A stretch of DNA of 7,434 bases, taken from contig JBNJDY010000069.1 of the NCBI GenBank assembly GCA_051745305.1, positions 1 through 7,434 on the forward strand, written 5' to 3'. This stretch comes from Saliniplasma sp051745305. GTDB lineage: Archaea > Thermoplasmatota > Thermoplasmata > Halarchaeoplasmatales > Halarchaeoplasmataceae. Below the pieces are notes generated by a model that did not search any database, was not told where the DNA came from, and saw nothing but the letters and a program-made list of their open reading frames with translations. This document shows, in pieces, positions 1 to 5,289 of the stretch. Both the position numbers and the translations under genes were made by a program. Each line of letters starts with the position of its first letter. Position 1 is the stretch's first letter.

Positions 1-321
1 TTAGCGGTACATCATCTCTCTGCTTTTCTTAGAACCCTTCTCTTTTGATTTTTTTGACTTTTTCTTTTTTAACGCCTTTTCCTGACTAGGATTGGTTCCA
101 TGAAACTGCAGGTCGGTTCTTTTCAATCTCAAATATTTTTTATCTGGGAGAGCATCAATACCGACTATCCCTTTAGAAACCAATGATTTCACCGCCCTTT
201 CTAACTTATTTTTTGAAACATTGAGCTTCTTAGCGGCTTCTTCCAATGTTATATTCTCTCCTTTCATAAGGATTCGGATAAGTCTCGCTTCTAAACTATC
301 ACTATCTATCTGTAGAGGCAT
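1..321 (-). CDS. Small winged-helix protein with lysine-rich C-terminal tail, function unknown
   Basis: I do not recognise this gene as a named family. From the ATG at 321 it is 106 residues. Residues about 10-60 look like a winged helix: 'LEARLIRIL' as first helix, 'ITLEEAAKKLNVSKNKLERAVKSL' as helix-turn-helix, then a wing ending in 'PDKKYLRLKR'. From about residue 78 the chain is almost all Lys/Ser/Glu and ends MMYR, a tail suited to nucleic-acid or ribosome contact (inference). It is complete: the TAA stop is the first three bases of the window. A longer reading from the ATG at 375 (124 residues) is open but would overlap the preceding gene by 50 nt. I prefer 321 because TTGAT lies 3 nt before it and the preceding stop is 4 nt upstream, the arrangement seen at other starts in this window. 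It is third in the minus-strand unit from 1065. It could be a DNA-binding regulator or an RNA-associated basic protein. Confidence 0.72.
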   Translation of the reverse strand: MPLQIDSDSLEARLIRILMKGENITLEEAAKKLNVSKNKLERAVKSLVSKGIVGIDALPDKKYLRLKRTDLQFHGTNPSQEKALKKKKSKKSKEKGSKKSREMMYR

Positions 322-325
322 GATA

Positions 326-616
326 TCAACCAAAGTAAGAGCTGGACGGTTTTTTATTTTCTTCGGGTTCATCATTCTCTTTGATTATGTCTATAGATGT
401 GATCATATGATTTGGTACGATCCTAACTTCTCCTTCATTTTCATCATTCGTATCATCCAATTTGATCCTCAATGCATGACCTCTACCCAGTGAAACATAG
501 CCTTCGAAGAACCCTCTAGTTTCGAGTGATTCTTCCCTTGTAGCAAGTGATTTAACTATATAATGTGAACCTTCTGTTAAAGCTGAATTGATCTTTTTCT
601 TATTCTTATCTTTCAT
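326..616 (-). CDS. Small beta-rich protein, possibly Sm/SH3-barrel-like, function unknown
   Basis: Unrecognised 96-residue protein. After a basic N-terminus ('MKDKNKKK') the core at about residues 17-79 alternates short hydrophobic strands with turns: 'HYIVKSL', 'TRGFFEGYVSLG', 'ALRIKLD' and 'GEVRIVPNHMITSIDII'. The GFFxGY strand and the 'RIVPNHMITSIDI' pair resemble the strand pattern of small SH3-like or Sm/LSm barrels, but this is a weak pattern inference. The C-terminus (about 80-96) is polar and probably disordered. A start at 625 would overlap the upstream stop as ATGA, but the clear GAGGA at 626-630 then touches that ATG directly. The in-frame ATG at 616 lies 9 nt from GAGGA, so I chose it. 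It is the second gene of the minus-strand unit, between two winged-helix proteins. Confidence 0.75.
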   Translation of the reverse strand: MKDKNKKKINSALTEGSHYIVKSLATREESLETRGFFEGYVSLGRGHALRIKLDDTNDENEGEVRIVPNHMITSIDIIKENDEPEENKKPSSSYFG

Positions 617-621
617 TTGTA

Positions 622-1065
622 TCATTCCTCGGTTAATTTCTTTATCCTTTTGATAGTTTGGCGGTATCTTTTCATCGTAGATTCGATGTTAGCCTCGGTG
701 ACATGCCAAGCGGTCAGTAAGTCTCCCTGTCTGATCCTATAACCCTTCTTGATGACTTCACCATTATCTTCTAAAACAAGTTCTTCGGATTCTAATAGAT
801 CCATGTTCTTCAATTTCCGAAGGTGCCTATATATAGTTGGTTTAGAAGTTTCTAGAATAGCTACCATCTCATCTACAGTCTTTGGTTTTTCGGGACTTTT
901 TAAAAACACGTCAGTCCATAGTCTGAAAGGAACACTCTCATGTACCTCTTTACCGGTCTTCCTACCCGATAAATAACCAATATCAAGAAGGAAGTCTTCT
1001 AAGATTTCATTCATGTCGTTACCCGCTGCAGGAGTATGGCTAGATATCTTTATTTCGAAAGGCAT
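622..1065 (-). CDS. Winged helix-turn-helix transcriptional regulator, ArsR/TrmB-like fold
   Basis: Predicted DNA-binding regulator of 147 residues; its ligand and targets are unknown. Residues about 45-113 form a winged helix: 'VPFRLWTDVFLK' as first helix, 'KTVDEMVAIL' and the recognition-helix segment 'TSKPTIYRHLRKLKNM' (73-88), then a two-stranded wing 'ESEELVLEDNGEVIKKGYRI'. A long amphipathic C-terminal helix (about 120-146) with evenly spaced Ile/Met/Tyr could form a dimer coiled coil, as in many ArsR-type archaeal regulators. The N-terminal 25 residues are not assigned. There is no Shine-Dalgarno before the ATG at 1065, but a TATA-like box at 1087-1096 places transcription start at or next to this ATG, so the message is probably leaderless. 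As first gene of its unit beside a divergent gene it may regulate its own promoter. An inverted repeat at 1077-1090 is a candidate operator. Confidence 0.82.
   Translation of the reverse strand: MPFEIKISSHTPAAGNDMNEILEDFLLDIGYLSGRKTGKEVHESVPFRLWTDVFLKSPEKPKTVDEMVAILETSKPTIYRHLRKLKNMDLLESEELVLEDNGEVIKKGYRIRQGDLLTAWHVTEANIESTMKRYRQTIKRIKKLTEE
626..630 (-). promoter_or_regulatory. Shine-Dalgarno GAGGA deciding the start of the 326-616 gene
   Basis: The minus strand reads GAGGA directly before the ATG at 625 and 9 nt before the in-frame ATG at 616. Normal spacing therefore selects 616. The site lies inside the end of the upstream regulator gene, so the two are probably translationally coupled. 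Confidence 0.6.
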
Positions 1066-1076
1066 AGACGGTGATT

Positions 1077-1090
1077 TAAGTGATTACTTA
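1077..1090. repeat. Inverted repeat TAAGT-N4-ACTTA, candidate operator
   Basis: Perfect 5-bp arms separated by GATT lie between the start codon of the winged-helix regulator at 1065 and its TATA-like box, overlapping the box edge. A dimeric winged-helix protein bound here could block its own transcription. Arms this short occur often by chance in AT-rich DNA. Confidence 0.3.
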
Positions 1091-1096
1091 TAATTG
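1087..1096 (-). promoter_or_regulatory. TATA-like box of the regulator unit (leaderless start)
   Basis: The minus strand reads CAATTATAAG, a good archaeal TATA box. Its centre is about 27 nt before the ATG at 1065, the usual TATA-to-start distance, so transcription should begin at or next to the A of the start codon. This agrees with the missing Shine-Dalgarno. Confidence 0.5.
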
Positions 1097-1144
1097 TTAT
1101 GTTACCTAGTTGAATAATTAACGCAGAAATTCAAAACACCAAAT

Positions 1145-1160
1145 CGAAAAGAACATATAC
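1145..1160 (+). promoter_or_regulatory. BRE/TATA-like promoter of the MoaD/SAMP gene (leaderless start)
   Basis: CGAAAAG (BRE-like, purine-rich) is followed by AACATATAC. The TATA centre near 1156 predicts transcription start near 1183, exactly the ATG of the downstream gene. No Shine-Dalgarno is present. Confidence 0.5.
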
Positions 1161-1182
1161 CGCCTTCAATGAATATGGATTG

Positions 1183-1440
1183 ATGTCATCTACTGTTAAT
1201 GTGAAAGTCAAATTTTTCGCCTCGGCAAGGGACGTTGTTGGATCGAAACAGATCGATATAGATATCAAAAAGGGCTCCAAAACCAAGGATGTCTTAGAGA
1301 CATTGATAAACAAATATCCTGGTTTAATGGATTTAAAAGATCAGTTGATACTAGCGGTCAACAAACAGACCGGTAAACGGGATAAAGTGCTGGAAGAGGG
1401 TGATGAAATAGCTGTATTACCTCCCGTAAGTGGTGGATGA
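1183..1440 (+). CDS. moaD: MoaD/ThiS-family ubiquitin-fold protein (MoaD or SAMP-like)
   Basis: An 85-residue beta-grasp protein ending in '...AVLPPVSGG'. Proteins of this family are activated by an E1-like enzyme (MoeB/UbaA) at the terminal Gly-Gly. They act either as sulfur carrier in molybdopterin (Mo/W cofactor) synthesis or, in archaea, as small archaeal modifier proteins joined to lysines. Family hallmarks seen are the first strand 'VNVKVKFFASARDVVG', the helix 'TKDVLETLINKYP', the strand 'LILAVN', 'LEEGDEIAVLPPVSGG', and typical length. The sequence alone does not separate the MoaD role from the SAMP role, and no other cofactor gene is in view. A TTG at 1180 directly precedes the ATG, but the ATG at 1183 coincides with the predicted transcription start of the TATA-like box near 1156, so I start there. 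It is transcribed alone and divergent from the regulator unit. A T6 run follows the stop. Confidence 0.93.
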   Translation: MSSTVNVKVKFFASARDVVGSKQIDIDIKKGSKTKDVLETLINKYPGLMDLKDQLILAVNKQTGKRDKVLEEGDEIAVLPPVSGG

Positions 1441-1446
1441 TTTTTT
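1441..1446 (+). terminator. Candidate oligo-T terminator after the MoaD/SAMP gene
   Basis: Six T residues directly follow the TGA stop. Archaeal RNA polymerase can terminate on oligo-T without a hairpin. A separate promoter for the next gene lies just downstream, which fits termination here. Confidence 0.4.
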
Positions 1447-1454
1447 CAAAGGCT

Positions 1455-1468
1455 AAAGTTTATATTAT
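1455..1468 (+). promoter_or_regulatory. BRE/TATA-like promoter of the large surface protein
   Basis: AAAG followed by TTTATATTA (TATA centre about 1463) predicts a start near 1490. The message would have a leader of about 27 nt containing the Shine-Dalgarno at 1505-1511, unlike the leaderless genes just upstream. Confidence 0.45.
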
Positions 1469-1504
1469 TACAAATACTATTTCTCATGTAAATTTAAGAT
1501 ATAA

Positions 1505-1511
1505 AGAGGAG
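1505..1511 (+). promoter_or_regulatory. Shine-Dalgarno AGAGGAG of the large surface protein
   Basis: AGAGGAG lies 5 nt before the ATG at 1517. A second in-frame ATG at 1523 would have 11-nt spacing, so 1517 is preferred. Confidence 0.7.
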
Positions 1512-1516
1512 AACTA

Positions 1517-4500
1517 ATGAACATGCAGGTGAAAACCTCAATCAAACTATTATCTATACTGATTCTACTTTCAATTATTATGAGTACCAGCCCTGTAAAT
1601 CAAGCTGAGTTCGAGGAGGAAGATACATCGGTCATAGGTAAGGATCAAACAGAGGAGTGGAAAAATAAAGAAGTCATAATAGATGAAACGGTTAACGTTA
1701 GAGGTGACCTCGACATCGAGAACTGTGACGTTTACATAAAATCCACCGATGAGGGTGAAATAATCGTAAAAGATGGGGGCAATCTGAGAATAGAAGATTC
1801 AACTGTTCAACCATATTATAGAAAATACTATTCAAGCATATCTCTTGAACTCGAAAAAGGACAAAATATGATATCTTTTCCTTTCCTAAGAGAAGATTAC
1901 ACAGCTAGAGATGTTCTAAAACCTCTCGACGGACATTACGACTCTGTTTGGCATTACGATCCAGAATCAGGTTTCTTGACTTTCAAACCAGACCGAGAAG
2001 ACCATTTTAACACCCTTAAAGAGATCAGACCAGGTATGGGTGTTATGATAAATATTACAAGTGCAACGATATTAGAGATGGATGGTGTTTTAGAAGATAA
2101 TTTCCAAAGGGTCCTTGAACAGGGACTCAACATGATCTCATATCCGGGTCGCGAAGAAAAAAACGTATCGTCAGTATTCTCAGAAGACTTATCTTACATC
2201 GATTCGATTACAACCATGACAGATGGCGAAGAAATAACTTTGTCGGAGAACGACACAATGGTACCTGGTAAAGGATATTGGGTGAATGCAAATGATAAAT
2301 TCATATTCGAATTCCAGAATGAAAAAGGTCTTCCAGTAGAGGAGTTTTCAGAATTCGAGGTAGGTAGAAGAACTAGGATACATTATGAACCTGGTAGTAC
2401 GGGATACATTAGGGACTCGGAATTTGAGTACCTTGGAGATAGTATTGATTACTCTGGTTTGGTCATCGATTCTGGATCCGTGAAAGTAGATAGTTCAAGA
2501 TTCGATGAAAACTACATCGACATCAACATTAGAGACGCATCACCCAGCATACAAAATTCAGAATTTAGAAACGCTACATACACCGCTATTCTTTCAACGA
2601 ATTCTTCTTTCGATGCAACTGATAACTATTTCTTTGAATCAAGTGATCACGCAATAATAGTAAATAGCGGAGCGCCGTTGGTATCTGGAAATGATGTCGG
2701 ATCTAACAAGGGAGTATGGTTAAATAAATCAAATGCTGCGATATCTTCTAATGATTTTTACGAGGGGGTAGAACATGCTGTTACTATCCATGGCGGGGAA
2801 CCCGTGGTGGAGGAGAATAACTTCTTAGATGGAAGACGATCTGCTGTAAGAACTTTTGATTCAAATGTTACTATTATCGGTAATACCTTTTTTGGAAATC
2901 AGGGAGGGATCAACGGGGAAGGTGGTAGACCAAGGATCATAAACAATCTATTCAAGGAAGAGGGTTATGGAATTTTAATACAAAGAGGCAGTGCCGATAT
3001 AAGAGATAACGATATCAGAGAAACCAAGGTTTGGAGTATAGATGTAGAAGAGTCAACAGATCTATCGATTTTGAACAACCGGATCCGGGACAGTTCATTC
3101 GGTATAAGAATTTCTGGTAACAGCTCATACATCCATGGAAACGTTTTAGAAGATAGTGGTGAAATCGGTTTGATGATAAGAGGATCTAGGGATATCAGAT
3201 TGGAAGAAAATACGATCACTGGATCTTCTGGACGTGGTCTATACATAGAAACGTCAGATGGCATGGTCAGAAGAAATACAATAAATAACAATCATGCCGG
3301 TGTAGAGTTACGGTCATCTGTTCTTTTCATCGGGAATACAGTTTCAAACAATGATGTATTCGGCATAAACGTACAAAGAAGCTCCCCTTATCTAGAAGAT
3401 AATATACTCTCCAATAATGAAAACAATGCAATGAAATTTGAAAGAAGTTCTTCAGTCACGAGAAGAAACAGTATTTTGAACAGTAGATATCACTTCTACC
3501 TAATCGATTCAAGCATCAAAGTGGTGGACTCGGCCTTTAGAAGAGACAGGGTTTACTTGGATGATCAGAGCGAATTTATGGTTAAAAATACATTGAACGC
3601 GTCCATGGATGAAGGAACAACCCACACTGACTATAGTATCCATGAATCGCTGCCCCCCGAAGCAGAGATCACCGGTGTCCATGGCAGTGAAAGGGTCGAT
3701 GTAGATATTCAGCCCAATTCGATACACTTCTTACCAGATGATCATTTCTGGGGAACCGTAAATATGACATTCAACGTTACTATCTTCGGAGAATGGGACA
3801 CTGAGATACCTTTCGTTCTGGAAGTTAATCCCGTAAACAATCCACCTAAATTACTCAATGAAACTGTTAAAGTCACTTATGAACCAACTAAAGTGAGGTG
3901 GGAGGTCATATACGAAGATAAGGACGGAAACCTACCAACTTATATCGAACTTGTAGTTGATGGTGACCACTATCAGATGAAAGAATACAACGGATCTGAC
4001 CAGCATACATTTTACGGTAAAAAATACTATTACGAGATGTATCTCGAACCGGGTACATACGAATACTACATAGAAACAGAGGAAAACAACACCCTTGGTG
4101 CGAACAGTACTATCAGGACTCGATTTTACGACTTAGATATATCCCCGCCTAAGCCAGGATGGTTAGGTATGTCTGATATGGAGGCAGCCGGTGTAGGAAC
4201 GTTCCTACTCTTCGCAGTGATCATTTTATTATATCTTAGGGTAAGGGATAAGAATAAACAAAAGGATTCAAGCATTTCTGAAGATAAAATTTCATCAAAA
4301 GATATGATAAAAACACTTCCAGTGATGAAGAAGAGAAGTAATTTTAATAAGGAAAATGAGGAAAAGTCAACGAAAAAACCATCTCATGAAAAAGATGAGA
4401 AAGCGGAAAAGACCGGAACTAAAACACTTCCAGTGATGAAAAAAAGAGAGGGGACAAACTCTAAGAAAGAAGATATTAGAAAACACCGTGTCATAAAAGA

Positions 4501-4717
4501 AGAAGAGCAGAGTGAAGAAGATGATGACGAAGAGACCGAACCTATAATAGATACGGTAAGTGATGAACCTGATGAAGAAGTTGAAAAAGATGTGAGTAAA
4601 AAACAAAGGGTCATCAGGAACAAAAAAACGGTTCAGCCCAAGAAAAGAGTTCTGAAGGAAGAATATCCTAAAAAACGTGAAAGCGGGAAAAAGAAAAGGA
4701 TACTAAAAGAAGACTAG
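1517..4717 (+). CDS. Large secreted right-handed beta-helix protein with membrane anchor and repeat-bearing charged cytoplasmic tail
   Basis: A 1066-residue type I surface protein of unknown function. In order: signal peptide (1 to about 30; hydrophobic 11-22, possible cleavage after NQA); one or two beta-helix coils (about 52-100); an inserted duplicated module with GxNMIS(F/Y)P at 115-122 and 203-210; a parallel beta-helix (about 296-690) of the pectate-lyase/NosD type with 'xNxF/xNxI' turns every 20-26 residues; a cadherin-like domain (about 712-777, ending 'VNPVNNPP'); an Ig-like domain (about 780-870); one membrane helix (about 889-907); and a Lys/Glu-rich tail (908-1066). Over a dozen N-x-S/T sequons in the outer part suggest N-glycosylation. 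The tail repeats KTLPVMKKR twice and an R-V/I-I/L-K/R motif four times. No enzymatic active site is evident. It is probably a binding or cell-surface structural protein. It has its own promoter and Shine-Dalgarno and ends overlapping the convergent hpt stop. Confidence 0.9.
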   Translation: MNMQVKTSIKLLSILILLSIIMSTSPVNQAEFEEEDTSVIGKDQTEEWKNKEVIIDETVNVRGDLDIENCDVYIKSTDEGEIIVKDGGNLRIEDSTVQPYYRKYYSSISLELEKGQNMISFPFLREDYTARDVLKPLDGHYDSVWHYDPESGFLTFKPDREDHFNTLKEIRPGMGVMINITSATILEMDGVLEDNFQRVLEQGLNMISYPGREEKNVSSVFSEDLSYIDSITTMTDGEEITLSENDTMVPGKGYWVNANDKFIFEFQNEKGLPVEEFSEFEVGRRTRIHYEPGSTGYIRDSEFEYLGDSIDYSGLVIDSGSVKVDSSRFDENYIDINIRDASPSIQNSEFRNATYTAILSTNSSFDATDNYFFESSDHAIIVNSGAPLVSGNDVGSNKGVWLNKSNAAISSNDFYEGVEHAVTIHGGEPVVEENNFLDGRRSAVRTFDSNVTIIGNTFFGNQGGINGEGGRPRIINNLFKEEGYGILIQRGSADIRDNDIRETKVWSIDVEESTDLSILNNRIRDSSFGIRISGNSSYIHGNVLEDSGEIGLMIRGSRDIRLEENTITGSSGRGLYIETSDGMVRRNTINNNHAGVELRSSVLFIGNTVSNNDVFGINVQRSSPYLEDNILSNNENNAMKFERSSSVTRRNSILNSRYHFYLIDSSIKVVDSAFRRDRVYLDDQSEFMVKNTLNASMDEGTTHTDYSIHESLPPEAEITGVHGSERVDVDIQPNSIHFLPDDHFWGTVNMTFNVTIFGEWDTEIPFVLEVNPVNNPPKLLNETVKVTYEPTKVRWEVIYEDKDGNLPTYIELVVDGDHYQMKEYNGSDQHTFYGKKYYYEMYLEPGTYEYYIETEENNTLGANSTIRTRFYDLDISPPKPGWLGMSDMEAAGVGTFLLFAVIILLYLRVRDKNKQKDSSISEDKISSKDMIKTLPVMKKRSNFNKENEEKSTKKPSHEKDEKAEKTGTKTLPVMKKREGTNSKKEDIRKHRVIKEEEQSEEDDDEETEPIIDTVSDEPDEEVEKDVSKKQRVIRNKKTVQPKKRVLKEEYPKKRESGKKKRILKED
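2414..3538 (+). repeat. Beta-helix coil repeats with asparagine ladder (protein level)
   Basis: Eighteen turns share an x-[N/S]-x-[F/I/L/V] motif. The ladder residue falls at 301, 327, 348, 370, 392, 412, 434, 456, 477, 498, 521, 542, 565, 587, 607, 629, 651 and 672, so spacing is mostly 20-23. It is Asn in every interior coil from 370 to 651 and Ser in the first three and the last. Stacked asparagines are a known stabilising feature of parallel beta-helices. Confidence 0.8.
4310..4329 (+). repeat. Direct repeat copy 1, encoding KTLPVMK
   Basis: Twenty bases are identical to 4421-4440, in frame and 111 nt (37 codons) apart. They encode the first part of KTLPVMKKR in the cytoplasmic tail of the large surface protein (residues 932-940). 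The next codons differ by synonymous changes. Confidence 0.85.
4421..4440 (+). repeat. Direct repeat copy 2, encoding KTLPVMK
   Basis: Second copy of the 20-base repeat (first at 4310-4329), encoding residues 969-977 of the same tail. Flanking sequence is not clearly duplicated. Confidence 0.85.
4622..4628 (-). terminator. Candidate oligo-U terminator for the salvage operon, inside the opposing gene
   Basis: The hpt stop overlaps the convergent gene's stop, so its transcript must end inside that gene. The lysine codons there read as T-tracts on the minus strand, including T5 at 4688-4692 and T7 at 4622-4628 and 4439-4445. Archaeal polymerase can stop at such tracts. Which one is used, if any, cannot be told from sequence. 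Confidence 0.25.
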
Positions 4718-5280
4718 ATACCTTCTCCCAGAACCTTGATTTTATCACCGTCCATATCTAATCTGAGTAGAGTTTTTATTTTGATACCTAACTCTTTCTC
4801 TAACTGTTCCTTAACCCCTATCTTTTCAAAGATCAACATCACATCTATTATCTCGACACCGATCTTATCCAGCGCTTTTACGATAGCTTTCAGAGTTCCG
4901 CCGGTACTCAAAACATCATCTATGAAAAATACCCTATCCCCGGGTTCTACGAAATTGATATACATCTCACTTTCTGAATAACCTGTGATCTGGCTTATCG
5001 AGATCTCTCCTTCTAAACCGTACTTTCGTTTTCTGATGAATTTGTAAGGGATACCGGTTTTCATGGAAAGCGCAGAAGCTAACGGAAATCCCATGGACTG
5101 TGCTGTCAATATATAATCGCAATCTAAGTTAGCGTGTTCGATAACGGCATCCACAACCTCGGCGATCAATTCTGGTTCCACCTGTGGAAGACCGTCTGTT
5201 AAAGGATGAATGAAATAATGATAATCCCCCATATCAACTACTGGACAACTTTCTAATGATCCTTTCAATCTTTCGAGCAT
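4714..5280 (-). CDS. hpt: Hypoxanthine (guanine) phosphoribosyltransferase, archaeal type
   Basis: Transfers a 5-phosphoribosyl group from PRPP to a 6-oxopurine, giving IMP (or GMP) in cytoplasmic purine salvage. The PRPP-binding loop is 'VFFIDDVLSTGGT' (residues 117-129, acidic pair D121/D122). Around it lie the archaeal-family segments 'GDYHYFIHPLTDG' (18-30) and 'RKRKYGLEGE' (83-92). Length (188 residues) matches the methanogen Hpt family. A GTG at 5289 overlapping the upstream stop would add three residues. I prefer the ATG at 5280 because GTGAT (5285-5289) is 4 nt before it and family members begin with an equivalent 'MLE(R/K)L'. It is the last gene of the three-gene operon. The two enzymes before it should produce hypoxanthine, which supports the hypoxanthine assignment over the adenine phosphoribosyltransferase name often given to homologues. 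The stop codon shares CTAG with the convergent gene. Confidence 0.87.
   Translation of the reverse strand: MLERLKGSLESCPVVDMGDYHYFIHPLTDGLPQVEPELIAEVVDAVIEHANLDCDYILTAQSMGFPLASALSMKTGIPYKFIRKRKYGLEGEISISQITGYSESEMYINFVEPGDRVFFIDDVLSTGGTLKAIVKALDKIGVEIIDVMLIFEKIGVKEQLEKELGIKIKTLLRLDMDGDKIKVLGEGI
4773..4782 (+). terminator. Candidate oligo-T terminator for the surface-protein transcript
   Basis: TTTTTATTTT is the first strong T-tract downstream of the stop at 4717 on the plus strand. It lies inside the end of the convergent hpt gene. Confidence 0.3.
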
Positions 5281-5284
5281 AGAT

Positions 5285-5289
5285 ATCAC
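5285..5289 (-). promoter_or_regulatory. Shine-Dalgarno GTGAT of hpt, containing the dadD stop
   Basis: GTGAT lies 4 nt before the ATG at 5280, and the TGA within it is the stop codon of the upstream deaminase gene. Termination and re-initiation are therefore probably coupled. The same arrangement recurs before dadD. Confidence 0.55.

Noticed and set aside
322..375. N-terminal extension of the lysine-rich winged-helix protein from the ATG at 375
   Set aside because: It would overlap the upstream gene by 50 nt without a Shine-Dalgarno at proper spacing. The ATG at 321 fits the coupling pattern better. The extension is not excluded.
1131..1313. 60-residue minus-strand open frame
   Set aside because: It overlaps the clear MoaD/SAMP gene and its promoter and has no recognisable motif.
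2965..3291. 108-residue minus-strand open frame inside the beta-helix region
   Set aside because: It lies fully within the well-supported beta-helix coding sequence, whose 20-23-residue periodicity is unbroken across it.
4367..4623. Two overlapping 79-residue open frames on the minus strand rich in Phe or Ser
   Set aside because: They are the antisense of Lys/Glu/Asp-rich codons in the surface-protein tail; their composition is an artefact and neither has a Shine-Dalgarno or promoter.
1517..4717. Enzyme call (pectate lyase or copper-binding NosD) for the beta-helix protein
   Set aside because: The fold is shared by many non-enzymatic surface proteins, and I see no conserved catalytic Asp/Lys/Arg set or metal-binding motif.
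4238..4717. Frameshifted or read-through region as explanation of the low-complexity tail
   Set aside because: The frame stays open to a stop shared with hpt, the motifs recur in frame, and synonymous differences between repeat copies indicate real coding sequence.
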